From positions 22,597 through 86,596 of the forward strand of contig JAYRMR010000021.1 in assembly GCA_041912595.1 (NCBI GenBank): DNA of 64,000 nucleotides, read 5' to 3'. This document shows positions 24,683-32,367 of this stretch, piece by piece (the stretch's first letter is position 1; every line of letters begins with the position of its first letter). The notes under the pieces are model-generated. The model saw only the letters and a list, made by a program, of their open reading frames with translations. It was not told the origin of the DNA and did no database searches. Made by a program: the position numbers and the translations under genes. The DNA is from Roseateles_B sp041912595 (GTDB lineage Bacteria; Pseudomonadota; Gammaproteobacteria; Burkholderiales; Burkholderiaceae_C).

Positions 24683-24841
24683 CGAGCCCGCGCCGCCTGC
24701 CTGCCATCGCCGGCGAACGTGCGCGCCTGTCACGAGTTGCAGCGGGGGCCGTCGGGGCTGGATTGACGACAGGCCCGATGGCACGGGGCATCCAGGGGGT
24801 CAGGCCTTGCCTTTTCCATGTGCGACCTGCTTGCATCTGCA

Positions 24842-24995
24842 TACAAGTCACGCCCTGTCAGAGCTAACGTCTGCAAGGTCTTACAGCTTGCCGCAACCCC
24901 TCCGAAGGGCGATGCTTCGCTTGCAAGTCAGCGCCTATCGGCGCAGGCCTGCGGATCCCTCCTCTTCGGCCCCGCTCGCGCGGGGCCCTTTTTTT
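24842..24995 (+). ncRNA. Candidate small structured RNA
   Basis: Hairpins CCCT-CCGA-AGGG (24898-24909), GCGA-TGCT-TCGC (24909-24920) and GCGCC-TATC-GGCGC (24931-24944) lead into the terminator at 24968. The promoter is not clear: TACAAG at 24842-24847 is only a weak -10, so the 5' end is a guess. The alternative is a long 3' UTR of the HIT gene. Confidence 0.22.
24968..24995 (+). terminator. Strong intrinsic terminator
   Basis: GGCCCCG and CGGGGCC (24968-24974 with 24981-24987) close a 6-base loop, and a run of seven T follows. It stands 286 bases after the HIT stop codon. Confidence 0.85.
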
Positions 24996-25122
24996 GTGGA
25001 TCGCCACCGGCTTCCCCGGCGCGCCGCGCGGCCGCCCCCAGCCCTGCCGCCGGCCGGGCTTTGCACCGCCGGCAGGGCCAGCCGCTACACTGGAGCCCCC
25101 CAGGACCGACCCCCTTCCTCCC

Positions 25123-25536
25123 ATGGCTGGCCTCAGCGCAGCAAGCCCCCTGCCCACCGAACTCACCGTGCACCAGCAGTCCCGCCGGCTGGAGATCGCC
25201 TTCGATGACGGCGCCCGCTTCTCCATCCCCTTCGAGCTGATGCGCGTGCTCAGCCCTTCGGCGGAGGTCAAGGGTCATGGGCCGGGCCAGGAAGTGCTGC
25301 AGACGGGCAAGCGCGAGGTGCTGATCGAGGCCCTGAGCCCCGTCGGCCACTACGCCGTGCAGCCGCGCTTCTCCGACGGCCACGACAGCGGCCTGTACAC
25401 CTGGGACTACCTCTACGAGCTGGGCCTGCGCCAGGACGAGCTCTGGGCCGAGCACCTGGCCCGCCTGGCCGCCGCCGGCCTGGACCGCGATGCGCCGATG
25501 GCCCCCAAGGGCGGCAGCCATTGCGCCAGCCACTGA
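25123..25536 (+). CDS. DUF971 protein (gamma-butyrobetaine hydroxylase N-terminal-like domain)
   Basis: A 137-residue cytoplasmic protein consisting of a single DUF971 domain: LTVHQQSRRLEIAFDDGARFSIPFELMRVLSPSAEV then YAVQPRFSDGHDSGLYTWDYLYELG. The family resembles the small N-terminal domain of gamma-butyrobetaine hydroxylase and some Fe-S or Mrp-associated proteins; its role is unknown. It directly precedes ubiE (43 bases), a common arrangement in Burkholderiales. The start at 25123 fits the domain; earlier in-frame starts add Pro/Arg-rich sequence crossing the terminator. Confidence 0.88.
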   Translation: MAGLSAASPLPTELTVHQQSRRLEIAFDDGARFSIPFELMRVLSPSAEVKGHGPGQEVLQTGKREVLIEALSPVGHYAVQPRFSDGHDSGLYTWDYLYELGLRQDELWAEHLARLAAAGLDRDAPMAPKGGSHCASH

Positions 25537-25579
25537 GCACCGTCGCTCCACCCCGACCCCTGCATTGATCGAGACCCCC

Positions 25580-26311
25580 ATGAGCAGCACCCATTTCGGC
25601 TTCCAGACCGTTGACGAGCAGGAGAAGGCCGGCCGCGTGCGCGGCGTCTTCGACTCGGTGGCGTCCCGCTACGACATCATGAACGACCTGATGTCCATGG
25701 GCCTGCACCGCGCCTGGAAGGCCTACACCGTGGCCGTCGCCAATCTCAAGGAAGGCGATCGCGTGCTGGACATCGCCGGGGGCACGGGCGATCTGTCCCG
25801 GGCCTTTGCGCGCCACGTGGGCAGCACCGGCATGGTCGTGCACACCGACATCAACGAGGCGATGCTGCGCACCGGTCGCGACCGCCTCCTGAACGAGGGC
25901 CTGGTCCTGCCGACCAACCTCTGCGACGCCGAGAAGCTGCCCTACAAGGACGCCAGCTTCGACCTCGTCAGCGTGGCCTTCGGCCTGCGCAACATGACGC
26001 ACAAGGACCAGGCGCTGGCCGAGATGTGCCGCGTGCTCAAGCCGGGCGGCCGCCTGCTGGTGCTGGAGTTCTCGAAGGTGGCGGCGCCGCTGCAGAAGCC
26101 TTACGACTGGTACAGCTTCAAGATCCTGCCCCGCCTGGGCCAGATGATCGCCGGGGACGCCGAGAGCTACCGCTACCTGGCCGAGTCCATCCGCATGCAC
26201 CCGGGTCAGGCCGAGCTCAAGGCCCTGATGAAGCAGGCCGGCTTCGGCCACGTGGACGTGCACAACCTCAGCGGCGGCGTGGTGGCGCTGCACGTCGGCA
26301 TCCGCTGCTGA
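25580..26311 (+). CDS. ubiE: Ubiquinone/menaquinone biosynthesis C-methyltransferase UbiE
   Basis: A 243-residue SAM-dependent enzyme methylating the quinone ring (2-octaprenyl-6-methoxy-benzoquinol step). Signature blocks are GRVRGVFDSVASRYDIMNDLMSMGLHR, the SAM motif VLDIAGGTGDLSRAF, VAFGLRNMTHKDQAL and the C-terminal NLSGGVVALHVGIRC. In many relatives ubiE is followed by a Tim44-like gene and then ubiJ and ubiB. Here the EPS locus begins instead, and ubiJ-ubiB resume at 58464. Confidence 0.96.
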   Translation: MSSTHFGFQTVDEQEKAGRVRGVFDSVASRYDIMNDLMSMGLHRAWKAYTVAVANLKEGDRVLDIAGGTGDLSRAFARHVGSTGMVVHTDINEAMLRTGRDRLLNEGLVLPTNLCDAEKLPYKDASFDLVSVAFGLRNMTHKDQALAEMCRVLKPGGRLLVLEFSKVAAPLQKPYDWYSFKILPRLGQMIAGDAESYRYLAESIRMHPGQAELKALMKQAGFGHVDVHNLSGGVVALHVGIRC

Positions 26312-26347
26312 TGCCGGCCTGATGCCGGTCGCGAAGTCGCGAAATAT

Positions 26348-26361
26348 CGGCAGTTCTGCCG
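26348..26361. promoter_or_regulatory. Palindrome in the eps operon leader region
   Basis: CGGCAG-TT-CTGCCG lies just after GCGAAGTCGCGAAATAT in the 241-base gap before epsD and could be an operator. A -10-like TTACACT follows at about 26405. No sigma-54 box was found. Role inferred only from position. Confidence 0.3.
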
Positions 26362-26552
26362 TGCGCCAGGGGGCCTGAACTGCCCGGCGGCGGCGCCCAG
26401 CCTCGTTACACTCGCCCGGTACACGCCGGGCCGCCCCAGGGCGGAGCCGGGCATGCCCGCGCGGCTGCCGTCGGATCTGCGGTGTCGGGTGCAGGCGCCC
26501 GGCCCCATCGGTCGGGCGGTGCGCGCATGGGTGCAGCAAGGTTTGGAGCGCT

Positions 26553-27563
26553 ATGAAATCGACGAAGCAACGGGTCTCCCCCCTCCGCCTGACGCGGACC
26601 GCCATCACGGCCGTGGCTCTGGCCGCCCTGCTGGCGGCCTGTGGCGGCAAGGAGGACGGCGTGACGCAGGCCGCCGCCAAGGTCAACAAGGAAGAGATCA
26701 CCGTCCACCAGATCAACCAGCAGCTGCAGCGCCAGCCGGGCCTGACGGCCAAGCTGGGGGAGAAGCAGGCCGAAGCGCTCTCGCGCCAGGTGCTGGAGCG
26801 CCTGATCGACCAGGAGCTTTCGGTGCAGCAGGCGCAGTCGCTGAAGCTGGACCGGGACCCGCGCGTCGTGCAGCAGATCGAGCTGGCCAAGCGCGAGATC
26901 CTGGCGCGGGCCTATGCCGAGCGCATCGGAGACTCCGTCAGCAAGCCCGGCGCCGACGAGATCGCCAAGTTTTACAACGAGAAGCCGGCGCTGTTCAAGG
27001 AACGCCGGGTCTACAGCCTCCAGGAAATGAGCATCGAGGCCACGCCCGAGCAGTTCGAGAGCCTGCGCCAGCACCTGCAGGGCGCTCGCAGCCTCGGCGA
27101 GTTCGCGGAGTACCTCAAGAGTGCCGGCGTGCGCTTCAACGTGAACGAGGCGGTCCGCCCGGCGGAGCAGCTGCCGATGAACAGCCTCGACACCATCTCC
27201 CGCATGAAGGATGGCGACACGGCCGTGCAGGTCACGCCGACCGGGCTGCAGCTGCTGCACCTGGCCAGCTCGCGCGCCAACCCGGTGGACGAGGCCACCG
27301 CGCGCCCGGCCGTGGAGGCCTTCCTGAGCAACCAGCGCAAGGCCGAGGCCATCCAGAAGGACCTGAAGGCCCTGCGCCAGACCGCCCGGATCGAGTACCT
27401 GGGCAAGTTCGCCGGCCAGCCGGCCGATCCGGCGTCTGCGCCGGCGTCCGTCGTGACGGGGGCCTCGGCGGCCAATGCGGCGGCGTCGGTGCCGGCAGGC
27501 GAAGCGGCCTCGGCGCCGGCCGTGCCGGCCAGTGACGTCGCCAAGAGCCTGGGGCTGAAATGA
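26553..27563 (+). CDS. epsD: EpsD-family peptidyl-prolyl cis-trans isomerase lipoprotein
   Basis: A 336-residue SurA/PpiC-type protein that opens the EPS operon. A lipoprotein signal peptide ends in LLAAC with C30 as the lipid site. N-terminal helices (VNKEEITVHQINQQLQRQP) and a C-terminal parvulin-like part (RVYSLQEMSIEA to VTPTGLQLLHLASS) follow the EpsD pattern of exosortase-B EPS loci. An Ala-rich tail (about 290-325) is probably disordered. GGAG lies 6 bases before the ATG. It probably helps fold periplasmic or outer-membrane EPS proteins. The stop overlaps epsE by ATGA. Confidence 0.87.
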   Translation: MKSTKQRVSPLRLTRTAITAVALAALLAACGGKEDGVTQAAAKVNKEEITVHQINQQLQRQPGLTAKLGEKQAEALSRQVLERLIDQELSVQQAQSLKLDRDPRVVQQIELAKREILARAYAERIGDSVSKPGADEIAKFYNEKPALFKERRVYSLQEMSIEATPEQFESLRQHLQGARSLGEFAEYLKSAGVRFNVNEAVRPAEQLPMNSLDTISRMKDGDTAVQVTPTGLQLLHLASSRANPVDEATARPAVEAFLSNQRKAEAIQKDLKALRQTARIEYLGKFAGQPADPASAPASVVTGASAANAAASVPAGEAASAPAVPASDVAKSLGLK

Positions 27564-28426
27564 GGCGGGCCCTGCTGCAGGCCGGCGCCCTGATCCTCGC
27601 GAGCGTCGCCGCCACCGTCACGCTGGCGCAGGCGCCCGTCCCGGGGGGCGGCGCCCCAGCTTCCGCCACTTCGTCCACCACTTCGGCCACGCCTTCTGCG
27701 CCTGAATACCGGCTCGCGGCGGGCGATGCCATCCGCATCAACGTCTACCAGAACCCGGACCTCACGCTCGAGACACGCGTCTCCGAGAGCGGCTCGCTGT
27801 CCTACCCGCTGCTGGGGAGCGTCAAGCTCGGCGGCCTGAGCCTGAGCCAGGCGGAGCAGCTGATCGCCGATGGCCTGCGCAACGGCAACTTCGTCAAGCA
27901 GCCCACCGTGACCATCGTGGTGCTGCAGGTGCGCGGCAACCAGGCCAGCGTGCTGGGCATGGTCAACCGCCCCGGTCGCTACCCGCTCGAGATGGGCGAC
28001 ACCCGGCTGTCCGACCTGCTGGCGGCGGCCGGCGGCGTCGCGCTGGCGGGTTCCGACCTCATCGTGCTGAGCGGCCGGCGCCAGGGCAAGCCCTACCGCC
28101 TCGAGATCGACCTGCCGAGCCTGTTCGCGACCCAGGGCCGCGAGCAGGACGTGATCGTTCAGAACGGCGACGTGCTGTGGGTCGACCGTGCGCCCATGGT
28201 CTACATCTACGGCGAGGTCAACCGGCCCGGCTCGATGCGCCTGGAGCGTGGCATGACGCTCATGCAGATGCTGGCGGCCGGCGGCGGCACGACCCAGCGC
28301 GGCACGCAGAAGGGCATCACGGTGCACCGCCGCCTGCCCGACGGCAAGATCCAGATCCTGCGCCCCGACATGGATGAGTCGATGAAGGAAGGCGATGTGG
28401 TCTATGTGCGCGAGAGCCTGTTCTGA
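27560..28426 (+). CDS. epsE: Outer-membrane polysaccharide export protein EpsE (Wza/OPX family)
   Basis: A 288-residue OPX protein through which polymer leaves the cell. After a signal peptide (VTLAQA) the poly-export domain begins YRLAAGDAIRINVYQNPDLTLETRVSESG. Two SLBB domains follow (ASVLGMVNRPGRYPLEMGDTRLSDLLAAAGG and VYIYGEVNRPGSMRLERGMTLMQMLAAGGG). It lacks a lipobox and the long C-terminal amphipathic barrel helix of Wza, so it may rely on a separate barrel protein, for which EpsL (55588-56844) is the obvious candidate. Coupled to epsD by a 4-base overlap. Confidence 0.92.
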   Translation: MRRALLQAGALILASVAATVTLAQAPVPGGGAPASATSSTTSATPSAPEYRLAAGDAIRINVYQNPDLTLETRVSESGSLSYPLLGSVKLGGLSLSQAEQLIADGLRNGNFVKQPTVTIVVLQVRGNQASVLGMVNRPGRYPLEMGDTRLSDLLAAAGGVALAGSDLIVLSGRRQGKPYRLEIDLPSLFATQGREQDVIVQNGDVLWVDRAPMVYIYGEVNRPGSMRLERGMTLMQMLAAGGGTTQRGTQKGITVHRRLPDGKIQILRPDMDESMKEGDVVYVRESLF

Positions 28427-28435
28427 GGACCGCCG

Positions 28436-29857
28436 GTGAACCTGTCCCAGCTGATCCCCATCCTCGCCGCGCGCTGGCGCACGGCTGCCCTCGTCTTCGC
28501 CGGCCTGCTCCTGGTGGTGGTGGTGGCCACGCTGGCGACGCCCCGGCGCTACACCGCGACGGCCTCCGTCGTGGCGGACGTCAAGCCCGATCCGGTCTCG
28601 GCGATGTTCATGCAGAGCGCCGTGACGCCGGCCTACATCGCGACGCAGGTCGACGTGATCCGCAGTGAGCGCGTCGCCCAGCGCGTGGTGCGCAATTCCG
28701 GCCTGGCGGACGACCCCAGCGTCCGGGCCAAGTGGCTCGACGCCACCCGCGGCGAGGGCAAGATCGACACCTGGCTCGCGGACTCCCTGCGGCCGGGGCT
28801 GGAGGTCAAGCCGTCTGCGCAGTCCAGCATCATCGAGGTGTCGTACAAGGCGCCCGACCCGCGCATCGCGGCCAATATGGCCAATGCCTTCGTGCAGGCC
28901 TACATCGAGGTCACGCTGGACCTCAAGGTGGACCCCGCGCGCCAGTACCGCAGCTTCTTCGACACCCGCGCCAAGGAGGCGCGCGAGCGCCTGGAAGCCT
29001 CGCAGGCCAAGCTCTCCGCCTTCCAGAAGGAGAACGGCATCATCGCCACCGACGAGCGCCTGGACGTCGAGAACACCCGACTGAACGAGCTCTCCACGCA
29101 GCTGGTGACGCTGCAGGCCATCTCGGCCGAATCCACCAGCCGCCAGAACCAGGCCGTGACTTCCGGCGACCGTCTGCAGGAGGTCCTCGTCAACCCAGTG
29201 ATCGGCGGGCTGAAGTCCGACCTCAGCCGGGCCGAGGCCAAGCTGCAGGAGCTCAATGCGCGCTACGGCGACAACCACCCGCAGGTGGTCGAGGCCCGCG
29301 CCAACATCGCCGAGCTCAAGTCCCGCATCGAGACCGAGGTGAAGCGCGTGACCGGCGGCGTGGGTGTGGCCGCGTCCATCAACCGCCAGCGCGAGGCCGA
29401 CGTGCGGGCCTCGCTGGAAGCCCAGCGCGGCAAGCTGCTGCGCCTCAAGGCCGTGCGCGACGAGGGCTCGGTGCTGCTGCGCGACGTCGAGAACGCCCAG
29501 CGGGCCTACGACGCCATCCAGACGCGGCTCACGCAGACCAATCTCGAGAGCCAGACCACGCTGTCCAACGTCAACATCCTCACGCAGGCGGAGGTGCCGC
29601 TGAATCCGTCCTCGCCCAAGACCTACCTGAACCTGCTGATGGGCGTCTTCCTCGGCACGTTCGCCGGCCTGCTGGCCGCCGTGGCCCACGAGCTGCTGGA
29701 CCGCCGCGTCCGCACGGCGCAGGACGTCGCCGCCTTCGCCGGGCTGCCGGTGCTGGTGGTGATCCCGGCGCGCGAGGCCCCGGGGCCGCGCCGCTGGTGG
29801 CAGCGCCGCGCCGGACGGCGTCCGGCCGCCGGCCGTGCGACGGGAGTGTCCGCATGA
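28436..29857 (+). CDS. epsF: Chain length determinant protein EpsF (Wzz-type co-polymerase)
   Basis: A 473-residue inner-membrane protein with a GTG start. The N-terminal Wzz domain has its first membrane segment at about 15-33 (TAALVFAGLLLVVVVATLAT) and a long periplasmic coiled coil. A GNVR-like region precedes the second membrane segment near 390-412 (PSSPKTYLNLLMGVFLGTFAGLLAAV). The short cytosolic tail lacks a kinase domain, which is separate as EpsG. It sets polymer length together with EpsG and the polymerase. TGA and the epsG ATG overlap by 4 bases. Confidence 0.92.
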   Translation: MNLSQLIPILAARWRTAALVFAGLLLVVVVATLATPRRYTATASVVADVKPDPVSAMFMQSAVTPAYIATQVDVIRSERVAQRVVRNSGLADDPSVRAKWLDATRGEGKIDTWLADSLRPGLEVKPSAQSSIIEVSYKAPDPRIAANMANAFVQAYIEVTLDLKVDPARQYRSFFDTRAKEARERLEASQAKLSAFQKENGIIATDERLDVENTRLNELSTQLVTLQAISAESTSRQNQAVTSGDRLQEVLVNPVIGGLKSDLSRAEAKLQELNARYGDNHPQVVEARANIAELKSRIETEVKRVTGGVGVAASINRQREADVRASLEAQRGKLLRLKAVRDEGSVLLRDVENAQRAYDAIQTRLTQTNLESQTTLSNVNILTQAEVPLNPSSPKTYLNLLMGVFLGTFAGLLAAVAHELLDRRVRTAQDVAAFAGLPVLVVIPAREAPGPRRWWQRRAGRRPAAGRATGVSA

Positions 29858-30735
29858 ACGATCAGAACGTCGCGACTCCCGCCGGCCCGGCCCGCGAGCC
29901 GTCCATCGGCGCGCTGATCAGCCAGACGCGCAACCTGAGCGCCGAGCAGGTCGAGCAGGTGCTGGCCTATCAGCGCGAGCACGGCCTGCGCTTCGGCGAT
30001 GCCGCCGTGAAGCTGGGCTTCGCCAGCACCGACGACGTGCTGTTCGCGCTCGCCCAGCAGTTCCAGTACCCGCTGGCGCCCAGCGCCGGCCCGGCGCCGA
30101 GCCCCGAGCTCGTCACCCTGAGCCAGCCCTTCGGCGCGCAGGCCGAGGCCTTCCGCGCGGCCCGCAGCCAGCTCCTGATGCGCCTGCAGCAGGAAGGCCG
30201 TGAGCGCCGCGCCCTGGCGGTGGTCAGCCCCGAGGTCGGCGACGGCAAGAGCTTCTTCAGCGCCAACCTTGCCGTGGCGCTGGCCCAGCTGGGCGGGCGC
30301 ACGCTGCTGATCGACGCGGATCTGCGCGGCCCGCGCCAGCACGAGCTCTTCCACCTCGAAGGCGAAGGCGGTCGCACGGGCCTGGCCGACATCCTCTCGG
30401 GACGCGCGGGGCAGGGCGTGATCCGCCAGGTCACGGGCGTGCCGAGCCTGTTCGTGCTGCCGGTGGGCACGCCGCCGCCGAACCCGCTGGAGCTCGTCGA
30501 GCGGCCCGCCTTCGGCCTGCTGCTGCGGGACCTGCTCGGGCGCTTCGACCATGTCCTGATCGACACCCCGGCCGCCGCCCTGGGCTCCGATGGCACCGTC
30601 ATCGCCGCCCGCGCGGGCGCCGCCGTGGTGCTCGCGCGGCGCCATGCCTCGCGCCTGGCCTCGCTGCAGGCGCTGGTCGGGAGCTTTGACCACAGCCCGG
30701 CCGAGATCCTGGGCGTGATCCTCAACGAGCATTGA
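29854..30735 (+). CDS. epsG: EpsG, chain-length-associated bacterial tyrosine kinase (BY-kinase)
   Basis: A 293-residue cytoplasmic ATPase working with EpsF. The N-terminal 70 residues (LISQTRNLSAEQVEQVLAYQ, LRFGDAAVKLGFASTDDVLFALAQQ) look like a GspE/MshE-N-type domain, a fold that in other proteins can bind c-di-GMP. The kinase domain has Walker A PEVGDGKSFF (K132), Walker A' LLIDADLRGPRQH and Walker B HVLIDTPA. The C-terminus ends VILNEH with no tyrosine cluster, unlike Wzc or CapB. Only two tyrosines occur, both before residue 75. Confidence 0.9.
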   Translation: MNDQNVATPAGPAREPSIGALISQTRNLSAEQVEQVLAYQREHGLRFGDAAVKLGFASTDDVLFALAQQFQYPLAPSAGPAPSPELVTLSQPFGAQAEAFRAARSQLLMRLQQEGRERRALAVVSPEVGDGKSFFSANLAVALAQLGGRTLLIDADLRGPRQHELFHLEGEGGRTGLADILSGRAGQGVIRQVTGVPSLFVLPVGTPPPNPLELVERPAFGLLLRDLLGRFDHVLIDTPAAALGSDGTVIAARAGAAVVLARRHASRLASLQALVGSFDHSPAEILGVILNEH

Positions 30736-30748
30736 GAGGCGACGGCAC

Positions 30749-31651
30749 GTGAGCCCGGCCGACGCCGCCGCCCGCAGCGCCCGCCATGCCCCGGTGCTGC
30801 CATCGCCCGGCGCGCGCGTGACGCTCGCCTGGCTGGTGCTGGGCTGGCTGCTGCTGTTCGGCCTGAGCTACCGGGACCTGATGCGGGGCCTCTGGGCCAG
30901 CGACGAACAGGGCCACGCCCCCATGATCCTCGCGGTGGGCCTGTGGCTGCTGGCGAGCCGGCTGCGGACGCTCACCGCTGACGGCGATGCCCGCGGCAGC
31001 GCGGGATCGCGCTGGGGCCTCGCGCCGCTGCTGCTGGGCCTGGCCGCCTTCGTGCTGGGGCGCTCCCAGGCGATCTGGACCCTGGAGATCGGCGCCCAGG
31101 TGCTCGTGCTGGCGGGCCTCGTGCTCGCCTTCCTCGGATGGCGCGGCCTGCGGGCGGCGGCCTTCCCGCTGGGCTTCCTGCTCTTCATGATCCCCTGGCC
31201 CGGCGACTGGACCCTGGCGCTCACCGCGCCGCTGAAGATCGCCGTCTCGGGCGTGGCCAGCCAGCTGCTGTACGGGGTGGGCTACCCCGTCGGGCGCTCG
31301 GGCGTCATCCTCACCATCGGTCCCTACCAGCTGCTGGTGGCGGATGCCTGCGCCGGGCTGAACTCCCTCTTCACGCTCGAGGCCCTCGGCCTGCTCTACA
31401 TGCATGTCGTGAAGCACACGGCCGTCTGGCGCAATGCCGTGCTGGCGCTGCTGGTCGTGCCCATCTCCTTCGCGGCCAATGTGCTGCGGGTGCTGGTGCT
31501 GGTGCTCGTCACCTACCACTTCGGTGACGCGGCCGGGCAGGGCTTCATCCACGGCTTTGCCGGCCTGCTGCTGATGCTGGCGGCGCTGCTGCTGATCCTG
31601 GCCGCCGACGGCCTGCTGGGGCGACTCGGGCGCTGGCGGGGCTGGCCATGA
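30749..31651 (+). CDS. xrtB: Exosortase B
   Basis: A 300-residue inner-membrane transpeptidase-like enzyme expected to cut PEP-CTERM tails after export. It has about eight membrane segments. The catalytic triad is visible: C201 in DACAGLNS, R247 in ANVLRVLV and H268 in FIHGFAG. The length and a separate EpsI partner match the B type, not the longer fused XrtA. The GTG start at 30749 follows the epsG stop by 13 bases with GAGAGG upstream. The one visible substrate in this window is the PEP-CTERM protein at 1103-2161. Confidence 0.9.
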   Translation: MSPADAAARSARHAPVLPSPGARVTLAWLVLGWLLLFGLSYRDLMRGLWASDEQGHAPMILAVGLWLLASRLRTLTADGDARGSAGSRWGLAPLLLGLAAFVLGRSQAIWTLEIGAQVLVLAGLVLAFLGWRGLRAAAFPLGFLLFMIPWPGDWTLALTAPLKIAVSGVASQLLYGVGYPVGRSGVILTIGPYQLLVADACAGLNSLFTLEALGLLYMHVVKHTAVWRNAVLALLVVPISFAANVLRVLVLVLVTYHFGDAAGQGFIHGFAGLLLMLAALLLILAADGLLGRLGRWRGWP

Positions 31652-32334
31652 ACGCGCAGCGCCGGGCCCTGCTGGTGGCTGCCGCGATGGGCGGGACGGC
31701 CGTGCTCGCCGAGCAGGTGCGGCCGCGCCGTTTCCTGGCGGACGAGGAGCCCCGCGTGCCGCTGGCCCAGCTGGTGCCCACACGCTTCGGGGCCTGGCAG
31801 CTGGACCCGTCCATCGTGCCCCTGGTGCCCAATCCCCAGCAGCAGCAGGTCCTGGCGGAGACCTACGACGAGGTGCTCGCGCTGAGCTTCCGCAATCCGC
31901 AGCGCGAGCTCGTCATGCTGAGCTTGGCCTACGGGCGCAATCAGCACAAGGGCATGATGATCCACCGCCCGGAGATCTGCTATCCGGCACAGGGCTTCCG
32001 CCTGGAGCAGGACGTCTTCGACGCGACCGTGCCGCTGGCCGGCGGTCCGCTGCCGCTCAAGCGCCTCGTGGCGAGCCAGGGGCGCCGGCACGAGCCCATC
32101 AGCTACTGGGTCGTCGTGGGCGACGAGCTGACCTCCTTCGGCTACCCCCACCGCTGGGCCGCGCTGCGCTACGGCCTGCGCGGCCTCATCCCCGACGGCG
32201 TGCTCGTGCGCGTGTCCTCGCTCAGCGCGGACAATGCCCAGGGCTTCGCGCTGCACGCCGGCTTCATCCGCGACTGGGCGCAGGCCCTGGACCCCGCCGC
32301 GCGGCGCCGTCTGCTGGGTCGCGGCCATGGCTGA
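31648..32334 (+). CDS. epsI: Exosortase-associated protein EpsI, B type
   Basis: A 228-residue periplasmic or membrane-tethered protein always paired with exosortase. It starts with a hydrophobic N-terminus (ALLVAAAMGGTAVLA). The family block AYGRNQHKGMMIHRPEICYPAQGF contains C111, and SYWVVVGDELTSFG follows. Its exact role is unknown; it is thought to act with EPS production or sorting. It overlaps xrtB by 4 bases. Confidence 0.9.
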   Translation: MNAQRRALLVAAAMGGTAVLAEQVRPRRFLADEEPRVPLAQLVPTRFGAWQLDPSIVPLVPNPQQQQVLAETYDEVLALSFRNPQRELVMLSLAYGRNQHKGMMIHRPEICYPAQGFRLEQDVFDATVPLAGGPLPLKRLVASQGRRHEPISYWVVVGDELTSFGYPHRWAALRYGLRGLIPDGVLVRVSSLSADNAQGFALHAGFIRDWAQALDPAARRRLLGRGHG

Positions 32335-32367
32335 GTCTTGTCCCCCCTTCGCTTCGCAGGCACACAC

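Larger units (their letters stand above)
24683..25122 (+). other. 440-base intergenic region between the HIT and DUF971 genes
   Basis: No credible protein is encoded. It contains a GGGGTCAGG-type short repeat at 24795-24811, a less GC-rich stretch at 24812-24890, three small hairpins and a strong terminator (24968-24995). The terminator stands far from the HIT stop codon. The last 125 bases are the leader of the DUF971 gene. Confidence 0.6.

Noticed and set aside
24830..24995. tRNA, 4.5S or tmRNA gene in the HIT-DUF971 gap
   Set aside because: No cloverleaf, no T-loop GGTTCGAATCC-type sequence, no SRP GGTCAGG...GGAAGCAGCC core and no CCA end were found.
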